From Parachlorella kessleri (taxonomy: Eukaryota > Chlorophyta > Trebouxiophyceae > Chlorellales > Chlorellaceae), in NCBI GenBank assembly GCA_001598975.1, contig BBXU01002730.1, positions 1 to 21,600 on the forward strand: a DNA stretch of 21,600 nucleotides, written 5' to 3'. The position numbers and the translations under genes were made by a program. The notes under the pieces were generated by a model that ran no database searches, was not told the origin of the DNA, and was given only the letters and a program-made list of their open reading frames with translations. Shown here in pieces: positions 8,376 through 19,500 of this stretch (its first letter is position 1; each line of letters starts with the position of its first letter).

Positions 8376-11300
8376 TCACTGCCCGGATCCCACCGCCACT
8401 GCCCCAGGCTCTGGGGTGACCGCCCTACTGGCACTACCACCCTTCAAGGGGGAGGGGGTGCGACTCACGGGCGTGGTTGCCAGCCGCAGGGATGCTTGCA
8501 GCAGCGCCTGGGCTAGGCGGCACTGCCGCGTGGCCACCAGGGCGGCAACTGTCACCTTCAGGCTGGCGGTGTGGTAGATGACCACCCTGCCACAGTCGGG
8601 CGAGCCCTGCAGCCAGCACAAGCAAGCAAGGCTCCGTATTCGCTACTGCCCGACCGGGCACAGCACAGACAGCATGCACAGCCATGCGCTGCAAACTGCA
8701 TTGGTCACCTATGAGAATATTTGGTAGACATACTACCACAAGCAACCATGTGAAATGTTGCATGTACATGGTAATCAACATTCACAACAAGACATCTTGC
8801 ACTGTAAGCAGTGGAGTTTCATCCGTGGAATTTACTGCAGAGTACTTGCACAAATACGTCTGAGGATACATTGACCGCTGGCCTACACACGAGGGCAGGC
8901 CCCCACCTGAGCCAGGTGTGCAACAATGGCTGCACACGCGCCCAGCAATGCTCGCTCCCCTTGCTGCTCCTCTTCCTCCGGCAGCTGCTGAGGCAGGCGG
9001 AAGGGAGAATGGGGGCGCAGGGCAGCAGCTGCCTGCGAGTCGGGGTCCGCCTGCGATCACAAAGAGGTGACCCACCCAGTCATGACATACTTGCCAGGCA
9101 GGGACGACCCAGGTAAAGTGACATATGCTGGTGTGCAGAAGTCTTTACGCTAGCTGGAGTTGCTACAGGGAGATCCTGCTGGGGGCTCCTTCGACCCTCT
9201 GCCTGGCTCAGGGATATGCAGCCAGGAGCCTGCTTCATGGCACCAAACCAGGGTCGAGCCGCAGCAGCACCCATCTGAACCAACCCTTCTATGTCTTCAC
9301 ACTATGCTGCAGGGTGCTTCCAGCAAGTATCCACCAGGGTGCAGCAGAAGCACTGGCAGGCCTCATCCCAGACACATGCTAAAGCAGAAGCCAACCATCC
9401 CTCCAACCCACCGCATACAGGCTGTGCAGAGCAATTTGACATGCCCTGAGACTGAGAGCGAGGCGTAGAAGAAAACGCCACACACAGCGCTCACGCGCTG
9501 GGGTCTCACACAAGCCCCGGAAGGAAGTATCCACAAACCTGCAAGCTACGCACAACTTCACACGCCCGTGGGAGGGTATGGTCAGCCAACGCTGCCAGGG
9601 CGGTGCCCTTCTTCCTTGGCAGGGTAGCAACTGCTGCTAGCACCTCTGCGGCCAGGGCTTGCGCCTGTACAGGAACGCCACCAGGGAACGAGAGTGTGCT
9701 CATGCAGGGTGAGCAAAGCATTTGCCATTCTGCGTGCGAGAAGACTGCCAAAGAAAAACAAGTGCCCCCGTGCTTCTGCACCGTAGCGGCAACTATCAAA
9801 CCCGGCCGAACCCACCCGCAAGTCGGCCAGTATGACCCGACAGCAGCAGGCCGACAATGCTCTAGCGGGTACCAGCACACAGACGAGCTCTCAAGTGGGC
9901 TTTAGTACCCATGTCACAGGACAACATCCACACTGAGAACGTCTCGACCAGCCCTTGACTTGCCACCCAATAGGACAAATATAGGCTGGGAAGGCAGGGA
10001 ACCAGAATGCGGATAACACTATAGATACTGGCTAAGAACTGAGGCAAGACTCGGGAGCATTACGCATCCAGTCCTGTTCGTGCAGCTCAACTCTCACTCT
10101 CTGTTCGCACTACCTGCCACCCATGCTATTAACACGATTTATTGGCCAAGACACCAAAGACCTACCTGCAGATCTGCCTCGGAGGACCCAATGTACCCCG
10201 AGAGCATCTCTACGGGCCGGGGCTCGCAGGCTGCCTGCATGGAGTCGGGCGACTGCCGTGCGGCAGCAACCAGCAGCGCAAGTGTGGGCTGGCACAGCTC
10301 TGGGCCACCTGCAGCATGTGCACGGGAAAGCACCAGTGCATAGCGTATCAGATGCATCCAGGGCCAGCAAGATGACTGTGGCATGGCTGGCAGCAACCAA
10401 TGCCTTGACAAGCAGGTAGCAGCTCTTCAAACAAGAATCCTGCACCATGAATCCCCCCAAGGGCCATGCAGTGTACTGCGGTGAGGTACAATAAAAGTCA
10501 TGCTTAAGGGTAATTTGCCCAATTGACCCTGGTGCCACCCTCTGTCATGGTCCTACCTTCCCGAAGCACATCAAGCAAGGCAGGCACGCCATCGGCCCAC
10601 ACCATCTTTTTTACGTTGTCAGGGTCTCTGCAGATCAACATTGTAGCCTGAGGTTGACCAACTCCTGGGCTCATGTGCACCATTCTCACAAAGCGGTACA
10701 ACCCTGTGCATGCCTCAGGCTGGGCAGCTGCGATACACACAATGACGGAAGCTGTTGTCATCGGCAAGTGCAACATGGGCTGCATGGCATGTTGTGGACA
10801 AATGCATGAGGTGAGCTGTCGGGAAATCCGTCAGTCTACACTTCCCACCTGCAGAAAGCCTGCAGCGCCCCCAAAGCGGCGGCAGTGGCCTTTTGGTCCC
10901 TTAAAGTACCTAGCGCCTTGGTTAGCAAAGGGACCACCTTGGCGTGACAGCAGGCGGCCTGCAGGAATTGGCTTTGAGCGCATTTTCCAATCGCAACAGC
11001 CCATCTGCGTTTTTTACCCTAAGAAGAGCACAACAGCAAAAGAACCAGGGCCCTAGTCACTATCGTTGGAGCTGCTCAGCTTGACCCAGGAGCCGCATCT
11101 ACCAAAGGTTGCTGAGCAGCTCTCAGCCTGACCTCTCCCACCCACCTTGACGGATCCCTGCGGACTGGCTGCTAGAACCTCCAGGAAGCTGCCGGCAGAC
11201 GCCTGGCCCTCCAGCACGCCCTTGTAGACGGACTGGACCACCCGAGAGACGCCGCCTGGAGCCGCGGCGATTTCTAGCCTGCAAACACCACCAAGAGCCG

Positions 11301-12129
11301 CAGTGCGAACCAGCTACCGGTGGGACAGGCACATGTGCCACTAGCTTGGGGACTGCTTTGGAAAGTGGTGGACAGGCGCTAGCCTAGTCGGGAGCATGCT
11401 GTTGCCTGTCAGAATTGCAGGAGCCCAAGATAAGCAGACAACACGACAGGTCACTCCATTTCCACAAGGAAGTTACCTGAAACGAAACTCTTCTGTGCCA
11501 CGCCAGCGACCTGATGTACGTCGCCTTACCAGGACTCCGCCCCGCGACAGTTAGCACCAGTTACCAACCTCCAAGGCATCACCCACCTGACACGCTCGTC
11601 TGCTGCCAGCTGTGTAACCGTCCGCGTGCAAAGGTCCCTCACAGTGCTGTCCAAAGAGTCCAGCATAATAAGCAGCACGTGGACGCCCTTGGCTTCCACC
11701 ACCGCACGGTGCACCGCTTCGCCGCAGTCGCGACAGTAGCTGAACAGTTTGCGTGCTGCCAGGATCTGCAAGTTGACTTGATCAGTGTGGGCTTCTGAAA
11801 CTGAAGAAATCCAAAACCTCTGCGACCTTGTTAAGGGCTTGACAGCCTGGCCCTCCAGAGTTGATAGCCAGCTAAAAGAATTTGCAGCTTTGTTAGCTCC
11901 ATAGCATGGTCCGCACCTGCTGCTCAAGGTGCCCGGAAACCAGCTGGCTAAGCAGCGACGGCACCTCATGGACGGCTGCTGCTGTGGAGACAGGTGCCAC
12001 AGCAACACTGAGCGAACGCAAGCTGGCCGCTGAGCCACTAGAGGCCACCGACGCTTGATCCTCCGGCAGCTCCGGAGTCTGTGGTACTGGTAAGGGCACT
12101 GCCAACGGCGAGCGTGAAGATGCGTGCAT
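8376..12129 (-). CDS. Armadillo (ARM)-repeat protein
   Basis: Nine exons on the minus strand: 12129-11917, 11765-11587, 11278-11146, 10958-10849, 10627-10557, 10308-10166, 9664-9539, 9050-8907 and 8606-8376, totalling 1350 nt and 449 aa. Phases agree at every GT-AG junction. Residues 1-52 are low-complexity Ser/Pro/Ala. From about 53 to 325 the helical ARM pattern recurs, e.g. LVSGHLEQQILAARKLF, VEAKGVHVLLIMLDSLDS, HAKVVPLLTKAL, WADGVPALLDVL and LALLVAAARQSP. A Gln/Glu patch lies near 344-357 and a further helical segment at 374-419. The tail (420-449) has Ser/Thr-Pro sites (RTPSPLKGG, VTPEP). ARM arrays are protein-binding scaffolds; partner unknown. The start is uncertain: the frame stays open upstream with a basic KKRRGRK stretch. 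Exon 9 could instead splice at GTGAGT (8468), which would remove the tail. Confidence 0.78.
10064..10135 (-). mobile_element. Short dispersed repeat, copy 5
   Basis: On the minus strand it shows AGCATGGGTGGCAGGTAGTG and ACAGGACTGGATGC, and it best matches copies 1 and 2 in its first half. Flanking sequences (GTTAAT and GTAAT on the minus strand) hint at a short duplication but are not decisive. It lies in intron 6 of the ARM-repeat gene on the sense strand. Confidence 0.5.
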
Positions 12130-13940
12130 GACTGGGGATAGCCCAAGCTTGCCGCTCGGCTGCACTTTCCTCCCCCGTCGCTTCTTGACTTATAGGCAGT
12201 GCTTCTTGTATGCACTAGCATAAAAGCACTTGAAGCCAGTGCTCAGCTAGTTGTGTCTGACCATTTTCGCGCACCAACAAACCCAGCAAGGACATAACGT
12301 GTATTATTGGAATTGTTGTTTGAGTGCCGCACGTTCAAGAGCTCCTTGTTTCCAACAAACTGGTACAATCCACGCCCAGCAGGCGCGCTACATGTATGTC
12401 ACCATGTGATTATGCTGCACTCATTCAACCCTTGGAGTTTCAGGCTGCCTATGTTGGTTGAATAGCTAGTGATGGGGACTTTTGTGTCCACCTTGATATA
12501 CTTGGACAACCATATACTGCCTTGGTATACCAGCTGCCAGGGTATGCCCTTTTTAACCCGACCCCACTCTTAAGACTTGGCTCTGACCCGCAATGACAAG
12601 GCAGCAGTGTTACAACATCCCCTCGCATGGAGAGGGTGGTATACATGGGGGTACAAGAGAGGAACCGCACAGTTCATCGGAAGCACCGTACCGACAAGTG
12701 TGTACAGAAAGGAACCAAAAGGGAACAACATGAACAGGCAGCAGCACACATGCAAGGAACGCTCTCTGTCCGCGAAGGTTCATTCAACAGCGACTCACAC
12801 ACCGGCCGCAGTAGGGCCGCCGAGATGACTAGTGCCAAATGCCAAATACAAAAATCCCCATTGCCTACATGCTACACCCAGCCCCGCCACGCGGCACACC
12901 ACAACAGGCAACTAAGTGCAGGGTGAGGTGCGGCCAACACTCCAGCGGGAACCCAGGCAGCTACATCAGCCAAAAGCATCCAATAGGGGCCACTTGGGAT
13001 TGCCGCGCGGCCCCGCAACCGAGATGGCATGACAAAAGGGTTCAGGTAGCCAAGGTGGGAGGCAACACAACCTCGACTTACTCTCCTCAGCAACCAGAGA
13101 CCAGGCACAAAGGCCACCGAACGAATAAAATACGAGTGCATTAGGCTCCTCATTCACGCGTCCTCCCTACGCTTCTGCTGTATGAATGACTGCATAAATG
13201 CGTGCAATTGCAGCGTGCCGCCCCGCAAAAACACACAACACACGCAATGCGCATGAACTGGAAATGGCGGTCAAAACGGGGAAACAGTGCGACAATGCAG
13301 GCGGCGCCAGTCGATGCTGCCAGGACGACCGCCCTGCATGACACCTACTACTGCCAAAGCCGACAAGCAGCTCGAGTTGGATGCTCGACCAGTGTGCTAC
13401 TGAGCGCGGGCCAGTGGTACTCACACCATATCCACAGACAGGCTAGCCAGGGCACCCCCCATCCAGTAGGAATGCCGGGGGCCCAGCCAGCGGCAACAAC
13501 AAAAACAGTGCTGGGTCAAGTGTTCCGACGCGCATATATTTCTTCATCTCCCATGGGCAGTGTTTGATCTTCTCCCTGCTATTTCTTATCTGCAAAGACC
13601 GTATGCATAACCCCCGCCGCCGCCCCAACAGTACATACCCCGGCCCCGCCGCCTGTGACTCTACAGGCCAAAAAGGGGGCACTCCATACACAAGACCACA
13701 AACAAACATACCCCGACCCTGCGGCAAAGTGCCTTGCTAGCCATGGTACAGCGCCGCCACCCAAGCACATGGCACCAACCGCAGGCCAGGCCAGCGGTCT
13801 AGCGGCCGTAGCTGGCCAACCTGCCCAAACCCAACAACCGGACAACCCAAGGAGGCTCGGCAGCCTAGGCACACGTCACCAGCAGCCGACCCCGGCGGAC
13901 CACCAGCCTGCTCACAGGGCGCGCCAGCCCACACCGTCAC
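12130..13940. other. Spacer between ARM-repeat gene start and GATA gene end
   Basis: Both flanking genes read leftward, so this stretch holds the GATA 3' untranslated region and the ARM-gene promoter. A minus-strand TGTAA at 12614-12610 is the only such signal I found; if used, the GATA 3' region would be about 1.3 kb. I see no exon with recognisable protein motifs, no RNA gene and no transposon. Frames here are short and overlap on both strands. Confidence 0.45.
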
Positions 13941-15305
13941 TCATGCCACCATACGCGGCTGCTTCATCACGCGCGCCTTCTCCCCTACCATCTCGCGCGC
14001 GCAGTCGCTTGGAGTGAGGCGCTTGCGGTTGGGGTTCTGTGCAGCATGGTTCAGCTGGCCAGTGCGCCTGCAGCACAGTCACGCCAACATCAAGCTTAGC
14101 TAGTGGCGTGTAACATAATACACTTTGTGGTTGGGCCCATGCCTAAGAGTCTGCAGGCTGAGAAGCCAAAGTTGCTACCCTTGACACGTGCCGCGGCACT
14201 AGCTAGAGGGCGGCCCTCCACAACCACAAGGCAAGAGGCGCACACCCATGAAAGTATAGCGGCTAGACCAGGCTGAGTGCCAGTACTAGGACCTGGAAAC
14301 AAACGAATCATCCTTGGGAGGAGGCACCCTGCGCAGATGACCAGGCAGGTCCTCAACCTACTGTCCGGCGGGAAGCCACTGCATGTCCCTATGAGCCAGC
14401 AGCATTCACCTGTAGCGCGTGCCGCAAGCATTGCATAGGATGGGCTTGTTGGGAGGGCCACGCCTCCATTGAGGGCTCTCTGCAACGTAAGGAGGGCTCG
14501 GCGTTGAGAACCGCTGGCCAGGGTTGTACTGAAGGACCAGGGCGCAACGCTGCGGCTCCCATGTCTCACATGTGCCCACCCAGCTCCCTGTCTTCCTCAG
14601 CTTACCCACACCACGGCGAGCAGAGCCTTTCAAGCGTCTACAGTAGTGTCTACCCTTGCATAGTCAGGTCACACGCCAAGCGAGAGGCTCCCTCGAGGCA
14701 CGGCATCATGCGAACTACCACAAGCGCCAGGTAGTTCGGGAGCTGCCAATCTAAGTCGTTGGTACTAAAGGAAGCCGCCGCGACCAAAGTCCTATGGTCT
14801 GAAGCTTCCAGGCCCGAACATGCTGACCCTCGCAATGACAAGGATTCCGAAGGGCCCCAAGCAAGCCCTCTTATCAAACCCGTGCCACAAATACTACCCA
14901 TAGGGGCTGCCCGGCCCCAGGACGCGTAGCATGGCGAGCCAGGGGCTGGCCCAGACAATTCCAGTGCCCACCTGTGACACCGCAGTGCCTGCAGACTGGG
15001 CCCTTGGAGAGCAGCTCCTTGAAGTATGCCTCCGGGCAGACTGCCTCGGCCTTATGCTCCACCTTCTGGGGCGACGGGGGCTCCCCTGGGCTTGCGTCTT
15101 CCAGCAAGTTCAGCTGCACGAGGTCCTCGGTCGTGGCAGCCCGCACCACCTCGCCGCTATCGTCTACAATAGCGAGGCAGTAGGCCTCCACAGGCTCGGA
15201 GGGCAGAAACGAGCAAGGCTCTGGGCTGCGCTTGCTCTCCAACGGGGGCAGACTGTTGAAGAAGTCCAAGTCATTGGCCAGGGAGCTGCCAAAAGGAGGA
15301 GCCAT
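13941..15305 (-). CDS. GATA-type zinc-finger transcription factor
   Basis: Three minus-strand exons: 15305-14972, 14479-14410 and 14067-13941, giving 531 nt and 176 aa. One zinc finger spans residues 105-130, C-R-H-C-G-V-T, then 15 residues, then C-N-A-C, i.e. C-X2-C-X18-C-X2-C. It continues GTRYRRTGQL and a basic NPNRKR segment. The spacing and the [13 protein letters not shown] block match plant and algal GATA factors, especially the group with Arabidopsis GATA26/27 (family knowledge, from memory). These bind GATA core DNA in the nucleus. Intron 1 splits the finger between T111 and E112; intron 2 falls just after it. The N-terminal 100 residues are acidic and polar (e.g. [20 protein letters not shown]), with no domain I recognise. 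The short C-terminus ends KQPRMVA. The target pathway cannot be told from sequence. Confidence 0.88.
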
Positions 15306-16336
15306 TGTGAAGTGCTATAGGATTAGAGTTAGAGGGAAAATGGTTGTGGGATGGAAGTGCTGTTCAGCAGGGGAGTCTTGTCAATGCGTGACGCGGTTCC
15401 TGCTGGGGGTGCTGATGAAACTGATTCCTCCGCGGCCCTCGGTAGTTGTGTGTAGTGCTGGAAATGGCTGAGCTATCTACAAACTAAAGCGAGGGCCCCG
15501 AGGCTGACAGAATGTGCGCGTGTCGGTTGGCTCCGCAGGATGACTGGAGGATTGACTGGATTATGTGTGACTAGGCAACTACTTCCTGGCAGCAGGGCAT
15601 GTCCTGCCCACTGATGGCCGCTTTGCTGGCCCTCAAGGAGTGGTAGCATTGTAAAGACTGTCGCTTGAGCTAATTGGTTGATACCTTGGGGCTCTGTTGA
15701 CAGTGCTTACTCGCTGTGCATGTTGCTCAAACCGTACCACAACGCCCAAGCCCAGCAAATGCTCTGAGGGGTACAGATTTGGCAGTTGGGCTGGTTGCTG
15801 ATGTGGAATGGCCAGGGGTGGCGGGCAGTACAGTATGAGAGGCACCACATGCATTATGTCACATTCCAGCATGCTTAGTTGATGCACAGCATCATGTAGA
15901 GTGCCCATGGCCCATGGTATGGACACTGATGATACAGGTCATCGCCGGTGGCTCACTGCAGTGCTTTGATGACAAGCTCTGCTGTAGGGCTATGGTAGGC
16001 CAACGCCTCAGCAGACAATGTTCTAGAGCAAACCCTGCTTCCAGGCTCAGCGACCAGGATTTCAGCGACCGAGCAACTGAAAATTAGGCTGCTAACTCCG
16101 CAGTACACTCAGCATTGCCCGTGGGCAGCCCTGGACATCTGGTCTCACACCCGCACTACCTTAAATCATGCTTGGCCATGTAGCAGACTTGGCCCTGACG
16201 AGGGTGGGCATTGTTAAAGTTGGCGGGGGTGCATGTGGCAAGATCAGTATATCTCATGACCTGGTTGCCTGCGCCGACAGGCCTGTTACTCGTGACATGC
16301 TCTACACCCTGCCACTCTGCATCGACTAGGGTACTA

Positions 16337-16341
16337 TTACA
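16337..16341 (-). promoter_or_regulatory. TGTAA poly(A) signal of RPL7
   Basis: On the minus strand TGTAA lies about 210 nt after the RPL7 stop, a typical distance for a green-algal gene. The motif is short, but position and strand fit. Confidence 0.6.
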
Positions 16342-16523
16342 CAGCCGGGGGCGCCGGCACTGCCGCAGCTACAGCGCGCTGCCCCGCCGCAGCCTCCTGC
16401 TGCCCCTGCCGCACCCAGCAACACACACGCTTGCACAAGCTGCCCGGCCACCAAATTCTGGCCGCCGCAGCGCTGCCCAGCGCAGCACCCCGTCCGACCA
16501 AGCGGCGTCCAGCTGCCACCGCG

Positions 16524-16552
16524 GCGCAGCGCAGCGCAGCGCAGCGCAGCGC
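16524..16552. repeat. GCGCA pentamer microsatellite touching the RPL7 stop codon
   Basis: Nearly six perfect 5-bp units (GCGCA) end at the base next to the RPL7 stop codon, so the mRNA 3' untranslated region begins with the repeat. A smaller run of the same pentamer occurs near 1375-1389. Confidence 0.85.
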
Positions 16553-19500
16553 TCAGTTCATGGCACGGACCAGGTTGTTGATATAGTCCTCGCGGTTGCC
16601 GTTCTGGCCGCCCTCAATGTAGTGCAGGCGCTTCTTGGACAGGCCGCCCTGTATGGAGCGAGCCAACATCGGGGTGCACAACTTGGTCAATCACGATGTC
16701 AATCACGATCACAGCCGATTCCAGGGCAGAATTTGCAGTACAAGAGTTACTCTCAATGTGCGGGCAACCGCTGCCCAGACCGGCAAGTGTGGTAAACCAG
16801 AAAGCAGTGTGCTCCTTGCTCGTAGCAGCTTCTTGCGCTGCAGATCGACTGCTCACGACAAGACTTTCACTTTGAGATGAGAGAACACCACATCTGCTCT
16901 GTCAGCGCAGCGCGCCCAGGTGTTGGCAGAAGAATGAGTAGGCATACTGTGGCAGCCGTCGTCGCCAACAAGTAAGCCTAGCTAGCATGGCTCGCCCCTG
17001 CTGACCAACACCTCCTAGCTAGGCTCGCCCCTGCTGACCAACACCTGCACCCACCTTGGCGGACGAGAGCTTGAAGGGCCAGAGGAAGTTGTTGGCCTCC
17101 TTGAAGGCGGGGCCCACAGTGTAGATCTCGTGGATCAGATCCTCCACGCAGATGATGCCCTTCTCCCCGAGAGCCTCCTCGACGATGGCATTGTCGGTCA
17201 GCGCCACGCGCGACTTGTTCACCTTGCCAAAGCCGCGCTTGTAGATCAGCTCCTGCAGGCAGGCAGGAAGGGCTTGTTAAGCATGACAACGCGCCATGAC
17301 ATGTACGGCATGACAACGCGCCATGACAACCAGCAACGACAGCAGGCACCCCTTGCACAGCTGCACATGCACTGAGGCAGCTCTGCACGAGGCAAAGGTT
17401 CGCTATGTCAGGCCACCATGGTATGATGCTACATCGCAAGGTCCATGACGGCGCGCTTGCAGGGCAGGTGGAGGCATGCCAGATCTGTAGCACCCTCCTA
17501 CCGCTTGAACAAGCTAAAAGCCCACAACTGGCGAGTTCGCCGGTTCTACGCTCCGTAGCGAGCAGGATCGACCAACACTGTGGATAACCACCATGCGCCG
17601 CTATCTCTACCCCATCCCATGACTCACCCTCACTGTCTTGAGGTTAGGGTAGCCGTACGCCACATAAGGCTCCACGCGCTGCAGCATGTTGATGGTGGCC
17701 TTGCTCACCTGCGCAGAAGGAATAAGATCCCCTTTCAGATTCTGCCTGCTGATTGACGCAGCTGGCACCCGCCAAGCTGCTGTCTGACCCCTTCCTGTCA
17801 CGTGCATTTCCATCATGAAGGGACACGCTCTTAAGAAAGTGTTCAAGCATTGCCAGTGCCACAGGGGCAGGTACCATCACGTGACTGCCATAGAGAGCTC
17901 CTGGGCCAGCAGACTGATCCCAGCCACCTCACCAAGCCCTCCACCTCCACGGACTAAGGCTTCTGCTGTGCCAACCACAGATCTACCCACCCAGCGACTC
18001 ACATCCTATCCGACTACCCACCCCGGCCAACTAAACACTCTGGCTTCTGGTATGCTCAACCAACGCGCCCCGGCCGCCCATGCACACTTCCATGGCAACC
18101 CGGCCCCTCCTTGCACAACCATTTCATCCCTTGGGCAGCATGGTGTGCCTCAGAGGAGCGCCAGTACTACTGCTTCACCGCAACCCATCACGCCTCCTCT
18201 CCAGAATGCGCACAGCTGGCTATACTTCTAACCATTCCCTGCACCACCCCTCGCTCCTAATATTGCAACTGGCGCCCACTTGCACCATGAGTAACACGAC
18301 CAGTAATGCCAACCTGGCGGGACATGCAAGCGCCTACAGTCCCCTTGCAATTTGGAAGTCCCACAAATGACACCCGCGCCCCTCAGTCTTGTGTCACCCG
18401 CCCTCCGCATACTGACGGCGGCCCATCCCACCCCCCGCACCTTGAGGAAGACTCCGTTGTGGATCTGGCGCAGGCGCAGCAGCTGCAGGATCTTCTTGGT
18501 CTTGGGCGCCACGTCGTTCATACCGCGGATGCGCACCACAAACAACAGCTTGGCCTCGGGCTCCACATAAAAGCCGCCCTTGGACTTGGCAGACCGCTTG
18601 AGTCGGATCAGGTCCGCCTCCTGCGCTCAGCAGTCACCAGGAAGGGTATCAGATCCTCGCTCAAGGATCCTCTACACTGTCCAAGATGGACTTGGCGGGC
18701 CGCTTGAGGCGGCTCAGGCCCGCCTCCTGCGCTCAGGGGTTGGTGGAAGGAAAGAGCCGCTTCGTCAAGCAAGGTGATACATGGGTGACCATAGTTAGTA
18801 GGCTCTTGTGGAAGCCGGATTTGGGCTTGACAGGGGGGTGCAGGAGGGGGGTCCAGCTCGGCGGCCGCGCTGCACTAGCTAAGCTTTGGTCAGCTAGCCA
18901 GGTGGCTGCCAGCTGTCACCGTGCTGCCAAGAATCACTTCAAGCTCCTCCCGAAAGGGGGCAAGCGGGGAGCTGGCAGGCGGCGTGGAGGTGCCGCGCCG
19001 CCAGCGCAGCTGTAGACCATACATCCAGAGCCAGAAGGGGTGCGCCTTGCCTGCCACTGCAATCCCTCGACACCCCCTAGCTGCCTTGATGCACTGCTCT
19101 CCTACTGGGGCTGGGGAATTTTTCTATTCTCTTTTCCGCCCACCAGCTGACAACATGCAGGCGGAAACCCTCGGCTGGGACACTCCCCCACCGTCAGGCC
19201 GATGCGGCACACGGCCGCCCGGCCCACACGGCTGTGCAGCCCAGTGCTCAGCTCAGCCGATCAGCTGTGTGTTCCTGGCTGAGCGGCGCGAGCTCACACT
19301 TGCTTAGCTGCCTTGCTGCTGGAGCCGCAGTAGGGCGCTGTTCCCTGCCGATATGTGTGAGCTGACCTTACCTGTAAAGCCTCGTATGAAGCAGCTGCAG
19401 CTGGCGCACTATCGCACCATTCTGCTCTGCTTCCTAGGCTGCACGTGCTCCGCATCCACTCTTGCCGTCCGACACAGCTCTCCACCTCCCTAACAAGCGC

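Larger units (their letters stand above)
15306..16552. other. Spacer between GATA gene start and RPL7 end
   Basis: It contains the presumed GATA promoter at the left and the RPL7 3' untranslated region at the right, including the RPL7 poly(A) signal (16337-16341) and a pentamer repeat (16524-16552). I see no other exon with recognisable motifs; open frames at 15633-15926 and 16211-16795 are low-complexity or lack splice partners. Confidence 0.5.

Noticed and set aside
8049..8516. 155-aa plus-strand open frame
   Set aside because: It spans two copies of the dispersed repeat and the antisense of ARM exon 9; composition is low-complexity and there are no motifs.
11526..12221. 231-aa minus-strand open frame as a single gene
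   Set aside because: Only its C-terminal part (11765-11587) is real coding, as exon 2 of the ARM-repeat gene; the rest reads intron 1 and, in the wrong frame, exon 1.
14096..14569. 157-aa minus-strand open frame
   Set aside because: It overlaps GATA exon 2 in another frame and both GATA introns; no motif and no splice partner.
16211..16795. 194-aa plus-strand frame
   Set aside because: It runs through the pentamer repeat and antisense of RPL7 exon 6; no domain.
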